From NCBI GenBank assembly GCA_018712645.1, contig DVGO01000067.1, positions 1 through 43,104 of the forward strand: a DNA stretch of 43,104 nt. Reading direction: 5' to 3'. The notes beneath the pieces are model-generated. The model had not been told where the DNA came from. It ran no database searches and saw nothing but the letters and a program-made list of their open reading frames with translations. Source of the stretch: Candidatus Faecousia faecavium (GTDB lineage Bacteria > Bacillota > Clostridia > Oscillospirales > Oscillospiraceae). This document shows positions 9,501 through 16,239 of the stretch, in pieces (the stretch's first letter is position 1; each line of letters starts with the position of its first letter). A program made the position numbers and the translations under genes.

Positions 9501-10845
9501 AGCCGCAGCCGGAGGAACAGGCTTCGTTGAGCATGATGTTGTCCACCGTGCCGTTTTTCAGCTTGATGCACTTCATGTCCTGACCGCCGATGTCCAGCAC
9601 GCAGTCCACCTCCGGGTCAAAGAAGGAGGCGGCGGTGCAGTGGGCGATGGTTTCCACCACCCCTTCGTCCAGGGAGAAGGCTGCCTGGAGCAGGGCTTCG
9701 CCGTAGCCGGTGGAGCAGGAACGGACAATCCTGGCCCCTTCCGGCAGGCGGCTTTCCAGCTGCCCGATGGCAAACTGGGAGGTGAGAATGGGATTGCCCT
9801 GGTTGTTGGCGTAGAACTGGTACAGAAGCTGTCCGTCTTCGCCGATCAGGGCCAGCTTGGTGGTGGTGGAGCCTGCGTCAATGCCCAGGTAGCAGTTGCC
9901 CCGGTAGGTTTCCAGATCCCCTTTTTTCACTACCGCTTGGGCGTGGCGGCGGCAGAAGGCTTCATATTCTGCCTTTTCCCGGAACAGCGGCTCCAGCCGG
10001 GGCATTTCGAACTGAATCTGCACGCCTTTTTGCAGTTTTTCTACCAGGGAGGTCAGAGAAACGGCTTCCTGCTCCTTTGCTTCCAGGGCAGCGCCCATGG
10101 CGGCAAACAGGTGAGAGTTCTCCGGGTCAACGGTGGTTTCCTCTGTCAGATGGAGGGTGCGGACGAAGGCTGCCTTCAGTTCCGTCAGGAAGTGCAGCGG
10201 CCCGCCCAGGAAGGCAACACAGCCCCGGATGGGCTTGCCGCAGGCAAGGCCCGAGATGGTCTGGTTCACCACTGCCTGGAAAATGGAAGCTGCCAGGTCG
10301 GCCTTGGTGGCGCCGTCGTTGATCAGCGGCTGAATATCCGTCTTGGCGAACACGCCGCAACGGGCGGCAATGGGATAAATCTGCTGGTAATCCTTGGCGG
10401 CGTTGTTCAGTCCCTCTGCGTCGGTTTGCAGCAGCGCTGCCATCTGGTCGATGAAGGAGCCGGTGCCGCCGGCGCAGACACCGTTCATCCGCTCTTCCAG
10501 GCCGCCCCGGAAGTAGATGATCTTGGCATCCTCACCGCCCAGCTCAATGGCCACGTCGGTTTGGGGGGCGGCGTATTTCAGCGCCGAGGCCACTGCCACC
10601 ACTTCCTGAACAAAGGGAATGTCCAGGGCCTTGCCCAGGTTGATGGAGCCGGAGCCAGTGATCTGAATCTGCAGGCTGCACTCACCCAGGGCTTTTTTTG
10701 CCATCATCAGCAGGGCGTTCAGGGTCTGCTGGGTGTGGGCGTGGTGGCGGCGGTAATCTCCGAAGAGAATTTTGCCGTTTTCATCCAAAATAACCAGCTT
10801 GACGGTGGTGGAGCCCACGTCAATGCCGGCACGATAGGTTTTCAT
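6586..10845 (-). CDS. Giant acyl-CoA dehydratase activase-like protein (two BadF/BadG ATPase domains plus DUF2229)
   Basis: Belongs to the BadF/BadG/BcrA/BcrD ATPase family related to the activator of 2-hydroxyacyl-CoA dehydratases, which uses ATP and an Fe-S cluster to push single electrons into radical dehydratases. The 1419-residue protein has two ASKHA-type domains: one starting with YRAGIDVGSTTVKLVILD (residues 3-20) and one with CYLGIDAGSTTTKLALIG (near 320), each with a GG(x)GSF-like motif (CAGGTGSFIDQ, SSGCGSFIEN). A Cys cluster CGGCSNNC lies near 620, followed by the large DUF2229/HgdB-like part. The start at 10845 fits AGGAGG 8 bases upstream; an upstream in-frame extension to 10902 lacks a ribosome site. 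The partner enzyme and real substrate are unknown, and no dehydratase subunit genes lie in the window. Confidence 0.9.
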   Translation of the reverse strand: MKTYRAGIDVGSTTVKLVILDENGKILFGDYRRHHAHTQQTLNALLMMAKKALGECSLQIQITGSGSINLGKALDIPFVQEVVAVASALKYAAPQTDVAIELGGEDAKIIYFRGGLEERMNGVCAGGTGSFIDQMAALLQTDAEGLNNAAKDYQQIYPIAARCGVFAKTDIQPLINDGATKADLAASIFQAVVNQTISGLACGKPIRGCVAFLGGPLHFLTELKAAFVRTLHLTEETTVDPENSHLFAAMGAALEAKEQEAVSLTSLVEKLQKGVQIQFEMPRLEPLFREKAEYEAFCRRHAQAVVKKGDLETYRGNCYLGIDAGSTTTKLALIGEDGQLLYQFYANNQGNPILTSQFAIGQLESRLPEGARIVRSCSTGYGEALLQAAFSLDEGVVETIAHCTAASFFDPEVDCVLDIGGQDMKCIKLKNGTVDNIMLNEACSSGCGSFIENFATSLGYTAETFAQAALEAKAPVDLGTRCTVFMNSNVKQAQKEGATVPDISAGLAYSVIKNALYKVIKLASAQDLGQHIVVQGGTFHNQAVLRAFENITGVEVTCPDISGLMGAFGAALTAKNHYTGQESTMLSLEEIQKLTYSTTSVRCGGCSNNCMLTINKFSGGKKHISGNRCEKGAGGGSHAAKAPNLVQFKQKVMFDYPPLEEKDAPRGTIGIPRVLNMYENYPFWATFFKELGFRVVLSPFASRKIYQLGMESIPSESACYPAKLAHGQVQWLIDQGIKTIFHPCVFYEHQETQKAQNHFNCPIVVSYAENLKNNVEAITEGDVHYIRPFIAFTSEEIAADRLVKTAAEEWQIPEKEVRAAVHAAWLAQHQAKETIRQEGKRLLEQMERTGSRGIILAGRPYHMDPEINHGIPELIASYGLYVFTEDSLPVDFTPQRPLRVVDQWVYHSRLYTAAEFVSHRDDLELVQLTSFGCGLDAVTADQVSEILEKSNKLYTLLKIDEVNNLGAVRIRIRSLLAAMDMRREKQIQAQPSLPPYPRREFTEQMRREGYTILAPQMSPIHFTMLEPIFRKHGYHLVLLDNDNRQAIDTGLKFVNNDACFPSITVVGQIMQAVLSGKYDTQKLAIIMYQTGGCCRASNYVAFIRRALEKAGLPQIPVISMNFNGMEKNAGFRLSFSLLADAIQGLVFGDLLMRCLYRVRPYEIEPGSANALCRQWQQRCIDLLTSGSSIPRYRKMCREIVESFDAFPIDETLRKPRVGIVGEILVKYMPLANNHLVELLEREGAEAVVPDLLDFFNYGLYNTRYKATFLGTAKSGVLISKAGIAAVRKIRKAALDALEHSKRFEPPMPIEQLAEMTKPFLSIGNQYGEGWFLTGEMVELIRSGVPNIVCIQPFACLPNHVVGKGVIKALKKAYPQANIAAVDYDPGASEVNQLNRIKLMLSVAVENLKNTQQSPVSAGK

Positions 10846-10989
10846 ATGGTCTGCCTCCTGTATGTACTTCCTCCCACAAGGGGAGTCTGACCGCAAAAGC
10901 AACCGGGAGCAATTTTCATGCTCCTGGCGGACCTTCCGGGTCAGAAGCTGCTTTTTCGCATAATAAAGATAGCATACAGCAGCAATCTA

Positions 10990-11020
10990 AACCGAAAGAA
11001 AACACAACATCCAATTGTGT
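10990..11020 (-). terminator. Weak terminator after the CmpB-like gene
   Basis: Read on the minus strand, ACACAA (11020-11015) and TTGTGT (11007-11002) flank a 7-base loop and are followed by TTTCTTTC. The stem is short and AT-rich, so efficiency is doubtful. The rest of 10846-11045 is the upstream region of the activase gene; a poor TTGCTG-17-TATGCG promoter is the best I see there. Confidence 0.4.
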
Positions 11021-11045
11021 AAAGATTATGCAATTCTTTGCCAAA

Positions 11046-11780
11046 TCATTTCCGGTGGGCACGCTGATTTTCCATCAGCTCCACAATCTCCTTCAGAGAC
11101 TGGCTCAGGGGGCGCTCAGAATGGAAGGGGGCAAAGAACCGGTATTTTGCGGAAGAACGTTCCAGGTCGTTGCGGATATGGGCCTTGATGCCTTCGTAGC
11201 GCAGAACCACGGTATTGTCTTCGGCAAAGCGTTTCAGCTTCACAATCAGCTGGCTGGAATGGGCTACATCAATCAGAAATACCCCAAAGAACATGCCGAT
11301 AAAGAAGGAAAACGCCAGATTCCGGGACAGCCACTCCAGCCCTTCCAGAATGTGAGGATGTACCAGGAAATAATACATGGCCCCCAGGATGGCCCAGAAG
11401 AAGGAGAACAGAGGGCAGATGATACCCTGAATGTTGCCCCAGAGGTCCGAGTAGTCCCACAGCCGCACTTTCAGGAACTTCAGGCAGAACACACCGGCTA
11501 CATATTCAATCACCGTCATGCCCACCGCCATGGCGGAAAACAGGGCCACCTTGTTCCAGAAGGGATCTTCAATCATCCGGTACTGCTCCAGGGATGCCAG
11601 CAGATACAGCACGCACAGACCAAAGCCGTAAATGGGCAGGTACGGGCCGGTACAGAAGCCGGGATTGATCCAGGTCTTGTGGGAGTGGGTCAGATTCCGG
11701 AACAGCAGTTCCAGCACCCAGCCTAAGATGGAACCAATAAAAAACAAATAGGCCAGCGTCAATAAAATACTCACAAACAT
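11046..11780 (-). CDS. Multi-pass membrane protein, CmpB-like putative ABC-transporter type IV family
   Basis: A 244-residue integral membrane protein of the family named putative ABC-transporter type IV (CmpB-like), whose true function is not established. Hydrophobic helices can be seen at about residues 4-24 (LLTLAYLFFIGSILGWVLELL), 48-62, 75-95, 118-138 and 155-175. The motifs GWVLELLFR, NPGFCTGPYLPIYGFG and IEYVAGV are characteristic of the family. The C-terminal 50 residues are charged and cytosolic. ATG 11780 is preceded by AGGAGGA; the longer open frame to 11900 overlaps the kinase gene. It lies 10 bases downstream of a histidine kinase, so it is the third gene of a regulator-kinase-membrane protein operon and may be the output or a sensor accessory. 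Confidence 0.8.
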   Translation of the reverse strand: MFVSILLTLAYLFFIGSILGWVLELLFRNLTHSHKTWINPGFCTGPYLPIYGFGLCVLYLLASLEQYRMIEDPFWNKVALFSAMAVGMTVIEYVAGVFCLKFLKVRLWDYSDLWGNIQGIICPLFSFFWAILGAMYYFLVHPHILEGLEWLSRNLAFSFFIGMFFGVFLIDVAHSSQLIVKLKRFAEDNTVVLRYEGIKAHIRNDLERSSAKYRFFAPFHSERPLSQSLKEIVELMENQRAHRK

Positions 11781-11790
11781 TCCTCCTGTG

Positions 11791-12879
11791 TTACGTTTCC
11801 TGGACGCTTCCGTCCCCGGGACTGTCCGGCAGCAGCACCGTGAAGGTGGTGATGTCGTCTGCACTTCTGACCCAGACTTCACCGCCGTGAAGCTGCACAA
11901 TCCGTTTTACAACAGCCAGACCTACTCCGTTTCCCTGGGTGGCGTGGGATTCGTCCGCCTGGTAGAACTTGTTGAAGATCTTTTTTTGATGTTCCGGGGA
12001 AATCTCGCTGCCGGTATTGGTTACGGAAACTTCCAAGCCTTGGGGCTGCTGCCCGATCTGTACCCGGACGGTGTGGCCCTCCGGGGTAAATTTCACCGCA
12101 TTGTCCAGCAGATTCAGCCACACCTGCTTGAGCAGTTCTTCATTGGCTTGGATGGTGTATTCCCCGAACTCCACCTGCAGCTCCAGGTTTTTGCAGCTCC
12201 ATTTTCGCTCCAGCATCAAAATGCACGAGCGGATCTGCTCCGACAGGTTGAAGCGGGTAATATCCGTCAGGATGGTCTGGTTTTCCACCTTGGTCAGGTT
12301 CAGTACGTTGGTAGCCATATAGCTTAAGCGCAGAGATTCCTGCTCGATGATGTCCAAGTACTCTTTCTGCTGCTTGGGGGGAAGATTCCCCTTTTTCAGC
12401 AGCTTGGCAAAGCCTGCAATGGAAACAATGGGGGTCTTGAATTCGTGAGAAAAGTTGTTGATAAAGTCTGAGCGGAGCATCTCTGTATTTTCCAGCTGCT
12501 CCGCCATTTTGTTGAAGCTTTCGCTGACTGCCACAAAATCCGGATAATTGCGCATAATGCTGCCTACATTGACCCGGGTTTTTAAGTTGCCTGAGGCCAG
12601 AGCATCCATGCCGTCAATCAGGGTTCGCACCGGCTTTAAGGGGAATTTTACCGTCACCACTGCCACCAGAAAGGCCACCGGAACGCTCAGCAGCGCATTG
12701 AACAGCAGCAGCATCCCCGCATAGGGCACTACTTCCCGGTACGCTGACAGCAGCCGGCCCTTTATCAGCACATACATAAGACCAGAGGTGATGGCGCTGT
12801 TAATCAGCATGGTCAGAAAGGCCACAAAGGCAAACATCAGCATCAGGCCGAAGTGCTTGGATTGCTTTCTCTGGTTCAT
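11791..12879 (-). CDS. Sensor histidine kinase (HAMP-HisKA-HATPase)
   Basis: Membrane sensor kinase of a two-component system, 362 residues. Two membrane helices (about 10-38 and 55-78) enclose only a short external loop of some 15-20 residues, so it probably senses a membrane-linked signal or a partner protein. A HAMP linker (about 80-130) precedes the H-box NFSHEFKTP with phosphorylated His145. The N-box LLDNAVKFTPEG and the G-box QGNGVGLAVVKRI complete the ATPase domain. Its ATG overlaps the stop codon of the response regulator (ATGA at 12879-12876), which couples their translation. The adjacent CmpB-like membrane protein may be a sensory partner. Confidence 0.95.
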   Translation of the reverse strand: MNQRKQSKHFGLMLMFAFVAFLTMLINSAITSGLMYVLIKGRLLSAYREVVPYAGMLLLFNALLSVPVAFLVAVVTVKFPLKPVRTLIDGMDALASGNLKTRVNVGSIMRNYPDFVAVSESFNKMAEQLENTEMLRSDFINNFSHEFKTPIVSIAGFAKLLKKGNLPPKQQKEYLDIIEQESLRLSYMATNVLNLTKVENQTILTDITRFNLSEQIRSCILMLERKWSCKNLELQVEFGEYTIQANEELLKQVWLNLLDNAVKFTPEGHTVRVQIGQQPQGLEVSVTNTGSEISPEHQKKIFNKFYQADESHATQGNGVGLAVVKRIVQLHGGEVWVRSADDITTFTVLLPDSPGDGSVQET

Positions 12880-13550
12880 ATGGTTTTCACCGCCTTATAG
12901 CCCAGTCCCCGGACGGAGAGAATCTCAAATTCCGGCCAGCCTTCAAACCGCTTGCGCAGCCGCCCGATGTGCACTGTCACCGTCTCCCAGCCGGTTTCGC
13001 TGTCCATGCCCCAGATTTCGTCCATCAGCTGAATCCGGGTGAAAATCTTGCCTGGGTAGGACAGGAGTTTATACAGCAGCAGAAATTCCTTCTGGGGAAG
13101 CTGCTGAATCTCTTTCCCCCGGGATACGGTCATGGCGTCGTAGTCCAGCACCACATCCCCAATGACAATCCGCCGCTCGCTGACAATTCTGGCCCGGCGC
13201 AGCAGGGCTTTGATCCGCAGCAGCATTTCTCCCTCGTCCACGGGCTTGGTCATGTAATCGTCGGTGCCCACCAGAAAGGCCTGCTTTTTGTCCGCCGGCA
13301 GCTGCTTGGCGGAGACCATCAGAATGGGCAAATTGTTGTTGCTCTCCCGCAGCGCCCGGGTCAGCTGGTAGCCGTCCATCCCCGGCATCATCACATCCAG
13401 CACCACCAGATCTACATGGCTGCTGTCCATCACCGCCAGGGCTTCCTCCCCGTTGCCGGCGGTGAGAACAGAATAATTGTCCGCTTCCAGCACCAGCTTC
13501 ATCAGGGTTCGGGTATTTTTGTCATCGTCCACAACCAGAATCTGAAACAT
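12876..13550 (-). CDS. Response regulator, OmpR/PhoB family
   Basis: Cytosolic transcription factor of the two-component system with the next kinase. The 224 residues have a receiver domain (1-120: acidic pocket VDDD at 7-10, phospho-acceptor Asp52 in VLDVMMPGMDG, conserved TKP near 108) and a winged-helix DNA-binding domain (about 130-224: LTxxEF-like LPQKEFLLLYKLL, and VTVHIGRLRKRF, RGLGYK). It is the first gene of the operon. A promoter matching the consensus well lies just upstream. Targets cannot be read from the sequence; the CmpB-like gene in the same operon is one candidate. Confidence 0.95.
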   Translation of the reverse strand: MFQILVVDDDKNTRTLMKLVLEADNYSVLTAGNGEEALAVMDSSHVDLVVLDVMMPGMDGYQLTRALRESNNNLPILMVSAKQLPADKKQAFLVGTDDYMTKPVDEGEMLLRIKALLRRARIVSERRIVIGDVVLDYDAMTVSRGKEIQQLPQKEFLLLYKLLSYPGKIFTRIQLMDEIWGMDSETGWETVTVHIGRLRKRFEGWPEFEILSVRGLGYKAVKTI

Positions 13551-13585
13551 CCACCCACCTCATTTCCTGCTTGGTCATTTCTTCT

Positions 13586-13614
13586 ATTCTATCAGCCCTG
13601 GAAGCAAAAGTAAA
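13586..13614 (-). promoter_or_regulatory. Predicted promoter of the two-component operon
   Basis: On the minus strand: TTTACT (13614-13609), 17-base spacer, TAGAAT (13591-13586), with the regulator ATG at 13550. Confidence 0.6.
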
Positions 13615-13720
13615 CCGGGGCGCAAACAAATCCCCGGCGCTTATTAAAATACAGGTGTCCAGAAGGACGGGGCAAAACTTTTTTACAGGGCGCTTTGGAA
13701 GCTTGTTTCAGTCGATTTTG

Positions 13721-13856
13721 TATAATCAATCAGAGATTACGCAATGCCATTCGCCGGGAAAACACCTCATGGGCGCAGGGACTGCTGAGACTGGAAAGCC
13801 CAGCCCGAGGATGTGGGGAAAACGGGATACGCTATCCAACAGCAGCTGCTGTTTTT
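13721..13856 (+). ncRNA. Candidate small RNA or orphan leader
   Basis: A consensus -10 box TATAAT (13721-13726; no good -35 seen) is followed by about 110 bases without a good reading frame but with GC-rich pairable segments, for example CTGG/CCAG at about 13791-13803 and GGATA/TATCC at about 13825-13837. The stretch ends in a compact terminator: AACAGC-AGCT-GCTGTT (13838-13853) running into TTTTT. It matches no RNA family I can recognise. It could also be a truncated leader whose gene has been lost, or chance. Confidence 0.4.
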
Positions 13857-14043
13857 GAAATAGAAGCTGAAATCCCCTGAAATAGCAAAATTTTTACCCG
13901 CTTTTGATATCAGAAGTACTGCCAGCCGCGGCAGTGATTTCTGCCGGGAGAATGGAAACCCTGCCCCCGGAAGAAAAACCACTGCTGTTTCCGGACTCAG
14001 GGGGGTATAGTTTATTTTGATAAAGATAGTATTGTAATGGAGA

Positions 14044-14073
14044 TTGACAAATCATGCGTTTATAAAGTACTAT
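14044..14073 (+). promoter_or_regulatory. Predicted strong promoter of the NahK gene
   Basis: Perfect -35 TTGACA (14044-14049), 18-base spacer, -10 TACTAT (14068-14073). A start near 14080 leaves a leader of about 45 bases with AAAGGAG before the ATG at 14125. This rules out the longer reading frame that begins at 14044. Confidence 0.7.
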
Positions 14074-14124
14074 TTCAGTATGAATTGGCAGTGTTTCGCC
14101 ACCATGATAAAAAGGAGAATGTGT

Positions 14125-15246
14125 ATGCTTACTTATCAGACCAGCGACCCCGTTCTGAGCCAGGTACTGTCCCGGTTTTCTCTTCCGGAAACCCTGCTGG
14201 GTGCCGTCCGCTACGGCCAGGGACACATCAACGACACCTACTGTGTGGTTTGCCAGCCCCAGGAAGGTGACGCCATCCGTTACATTCTGCAGAGAATCAA
14301 CAGCAACGTATTCCCCGATCCCCATGCGCTGATGGAGAACTTCGTGGGAATTACCTCTTTCCTGAAGGAAAAAATCACCACCGTGGGAGGCAATCCTGCC
14401 CGGGAAACCCTGGGACTGGTGCCCACCAAGGACGGAAAGCCCTACTACACCGACGAGCAGGGTCAGGTATGGCGGCTGATGCCCTTTGTGGAAAACACCG
14501 TCTGCTACCAGACCGCAACCCCGGAGCTGTTTGAAGCTTCTGCCCGGGCCTTCGGCCGGTTCCAGAACCTGCTGCAGGACTACCCTGCCCAGACCCTGAA
14601 CGAGACCATCGTCAAGTTCCACGATACCAAGAACCGCTTCGACAAGTTCTGCCAGGCCGTCAAGCAGGATGCCATGGGCAGAGCCGCTTCCGTCCAGGCG
14701 GAAATCCAGTTTGTCATGGACCGGGAAGCCGACTGCTCCGTGGCGGTCAACGCTCTGGCAGAGGGAAAGCTGCCCCTGCGGGTTACCCACAACGATACCA
14801 AGCTGAACAACATTCTCATCGACCGCCAGACCGGCGAGGGCATCTGCATCATCGATCTGGATACCACCATGCCCGGCCTGAGCATCAATGATTTCGGCGA
14901 CTCCATCCGCTTCGGCGCCAACCACTGCAAGGAAGACGAGCAGGATCTGTCCAAGGTCAACCTGGATATGGACCTGTACACCGCTTACACCCGGGGCTTC
15001 CTGGAAGGCACCAAGAACTGCCTGACCGAGGCAGAGCTGGAGTATCTGCCCTGGGGCGCCAGACTGATGACTCTGGAGTGCGGCATCCGCTTCCTCACCG
15101 ACTACCTGGAAGGCGACCATTACTTCCGCATCCACTACCCCCAGCAGAACCTGGACCGTACCCGGACCCAGTTCAAGCTGGTGAAGGATATGGAAGACCA
15201 TTTCCAGGAAATGTCCGACGTGGTGCGCAAGTTCGCTAACCGCTAA
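14125..15246 (+). CDS. nahK: N-acetylhexosamine 1-kinase (NahK/LnpB-like)
   Basis: Cytosolic kinase that puts a phosphate on C1 of GalNAc or GlcNAc, the second step of the galacto-N-biose/lacto-N-biose pathway. The 373-residue protein has the aminoglycoside-phosphotransferase fold with Brenner-type loop RVTHNDTKLNNIL (219-231, catalytic Asp224) and the metal-binding IIDLDT (242-247). Patches recalled from Bifidobacterium NahK are present along the length: GQGHINDTY (32-40), YILQRINSNVFPD (53-65), KFHDT, DFGDSIRFGA and DYLEGDHYF. ATG 14125 has AGGAG 7 bases upstream. A GH112 phosphorylase, which would release its substrate, lies 6 kb downstream in another unit. Homoserine or choline kinase is a less likely alternative. 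Confidence 0.85.
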   Translation: MLTYQTSDPVLSQVLSRFSLPETLLGAVRYGQGHINDTYCVVCQPQEGDAIRYILQRINSNVFPDPHALMENFVGITSFLKEKITTVGGNPARETLGLVPTKDGKPYYTDEQGQVWRLMPFVENTVCYQTATPELFEASARAFGRFQNLLQDYPAQTLNETIVKFHDTKNRFDKFCQAVKQDAMGRAASVQAEIQFVMDREADCSVAVNALAEGKLPLRVTHNDTKLNNILIDRQTGEGICIIDLDTTMPGLSINDFGDSIRFGANHCKEDEQDLSKVNLDMDLYTAYTRGFLEGTKNCLTEAELEYLPWGARLMTLECGIRFLTDYLEGDHYFRIHYPQQNLDRTRTQFKLVKDMEDHFQEMSDVVRKFANR

Positions 15247-15268
15247 AACGCACAATCCCACTCTCTCG

Positions 15269-15301
15269 GGACACCGGGGCTTCGGTTCCGGTGTCCTTTT
15301 T
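15269..15301 (+). terminator. Terminator after nahK
   Basis: GGACACCGG (15269-15277) and CCGGTGTCC (15288-15296), with inner GGCTTCGGTT, followed by TTTTT (15297-15301). Confidence 0.92.
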
Positions 15302-15322
15302 GCGATAGATTGCCGAGACTGG

Positions 15323-15370
15323 AAAAAAGTGCTCCCCACAGCTTGCGGCCCGGATTTTCGCCGGGAGCAC
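15323..15370 (-). terminator. Terminator of the GH88-DUF2264 operon
   Basis: On the minus strand GTGCTCCC (15370-15363) and GGGAGCAC (15336-15329) close a GC-rich inner hairpin and are followed by a run of six T (15328-15323). Confidence 0.9.
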
Positions 15371-15395
15371 AAGACAGTGGGGAGAGAGTTTCCGA

Positions 15396-16184
15396 TTAGT
15401 TTGCTTCCGTACCCCAGGCTTCCAGCTGTGTCAGGGCCGGGAAGGGAGAGGGATCGGTTTCATCCTTGAGAAGCTGCTTCAGCTCCAGCCAGGTGACGGT
15501 TTTCGGAGCGATCCGGAAAGACTGCCGCTGGGCGGTTTTCTCCAGTGCCAGGGTGTACACGCTGCCGTCAGACAGCTCCACCGTGCACTGTCTCCACCAG
15601 TTGTCGTGGGGAAAATCCGCCCGGAGGGTCAGCACCAGCTCGTCCAGAGTCACCGGACGGCCAAAGTCCAGATGCCACAGGGCGTCGGGATTGCGGTTGA
15701 TACCCCAGCTCTGGTAGGGCCAGGCGCCGTGGCTGTCGTTGGCAAAGCAGCCGTCAATGGCGTTCCGGGCGGCAAATACCGATTCGCCCCGGGTTTCCAC
15801 ATTGGCTTTGGCGTGGGGGAAGAGACCTGCATTGTCGTGGCTGTCCAGCACGTTCAGGGCAAGATTGCGGCGGGCGGAAATCTCATCGGGAGTTGCCTGC
15901 CGGGCCCAGAGCAGGTGCACTTCTCCGGTAAAGCTCTTGGGAGAGTAGCTGATCCGCTTTTCTCCGAAGGGAATTACCAGCTGGAAGGTGCCGTCCAGCC
16001 AGCCATAGGTCTGGGCCATGGAGTCTTCCAGCAGGGCCACAACATGTCCGGCAGCGTCGCTGGTCATGGTGATCCGGTCGCCTTCGGCGTAGGGCTGCCG
16101 GTAGACTAAGGTCACAGCGCCTTCTGCGGTGGCGGTGGCTTTGACACGACCTTCCGCGTCTACAATGGAAATGGTCAGTTGCAT
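15396..16184 (-). CDS. Protein with discoidin-like carbohydrate-binding domain
   Basis: A 262-residue protein with no signal peptide, so probably cytosolic. The N-terminal half (1-100) is beta-rich with no family I can name. The C-terminal half (about 105-262) looks like a discoidin/F5-8-type-C jelly roll: NAIDGCFANDSHGAWPYQSW, ALWHLDFGRPVTLDELVLTLR, WWRQCTVELSDG and WLELKQL give the usual order of strands. No catalytic motif is evident. It is the last gene of a three-gene operon, 55 bases after a DUF2264 gene and ahead of a strong terminator; AGGAGGT lies upstream of the ATG. It may bind or present the oligosaccharide for its neighbours, or be a non-catalytic subunit of the DUF2264 enzyme. 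Function is inferred only from context. Confidence 0.75.
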   Translation of the reverse strand: MQLTISIVDAEGRVKATATAEGAVTLVYRQPYAEGDRITMTSDAAGHVVALLEDSMAQTYGWLDGTFQLVIPFGEKRISYSPKSFTGEVHLLWARQATPDEISARRNLALNVLDSHDNAGLFPHAKANVETRGESVFAARNAIDGCFANDSHGAWPYQSWGINRNPDALWHLDFGRPVTLDELVLTLRADFPHDNWWRQCTVELSDGSVYTLALEKTAQRQSFRIAPKTVTWLELKQLLKDETDPSPFPALTQLEAWGTEAN

Positions 16185-16239
16185 CTGATTGTACCTCCTG
16201 TGGGCAGCGGAAACAGGCTGCCCGGATTTGTTTTCCGGA

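Larger units (their letters stand above)
13551..14124. other. 574-base intergenic region between divergent genes
   Basis: No convincing protein-coding frame. It holds the minus-strand promoter of the two-component operon (13586-13614), a candidate small RNA (13733-13856) and the promoter of the kinase gene (14044-14073). Between 13870 and 14040 there is a possible stem CAGTG...CACTG around 13933-13984 and an AT-rich stretch, neither of which I can assign. Confidence 0.6.

Noticed and set aside
8125-10890. Plus-strand 921-residue reading frame opposite the activase gene, and similar long frames at 6568-8118, 2313-4385 (minus) and 21187-23436 (minus)
   Set aside because: They are antisense shadows of GC-biased genes: Gly/His/Gln/Val-rich composition, no domains, no ribosome sites, while the opposite strand has well-known proteins.
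13785-13790. CTGAGA resembling the TPP riboswitch signature
   Set aside because: The other conserved segments (GGGGTGC before it and the CCTGATCTGG/GCGAAGGGA parts after it) are absent, and no thiamine gene follows.
14044-14124. N-terminal extension of NahK to a TTG at 14044
   Set aside because: The TTG is part of a perfect -35 box, and the ribosome site fits only ATG 14125, where the family's N-terminus begins.
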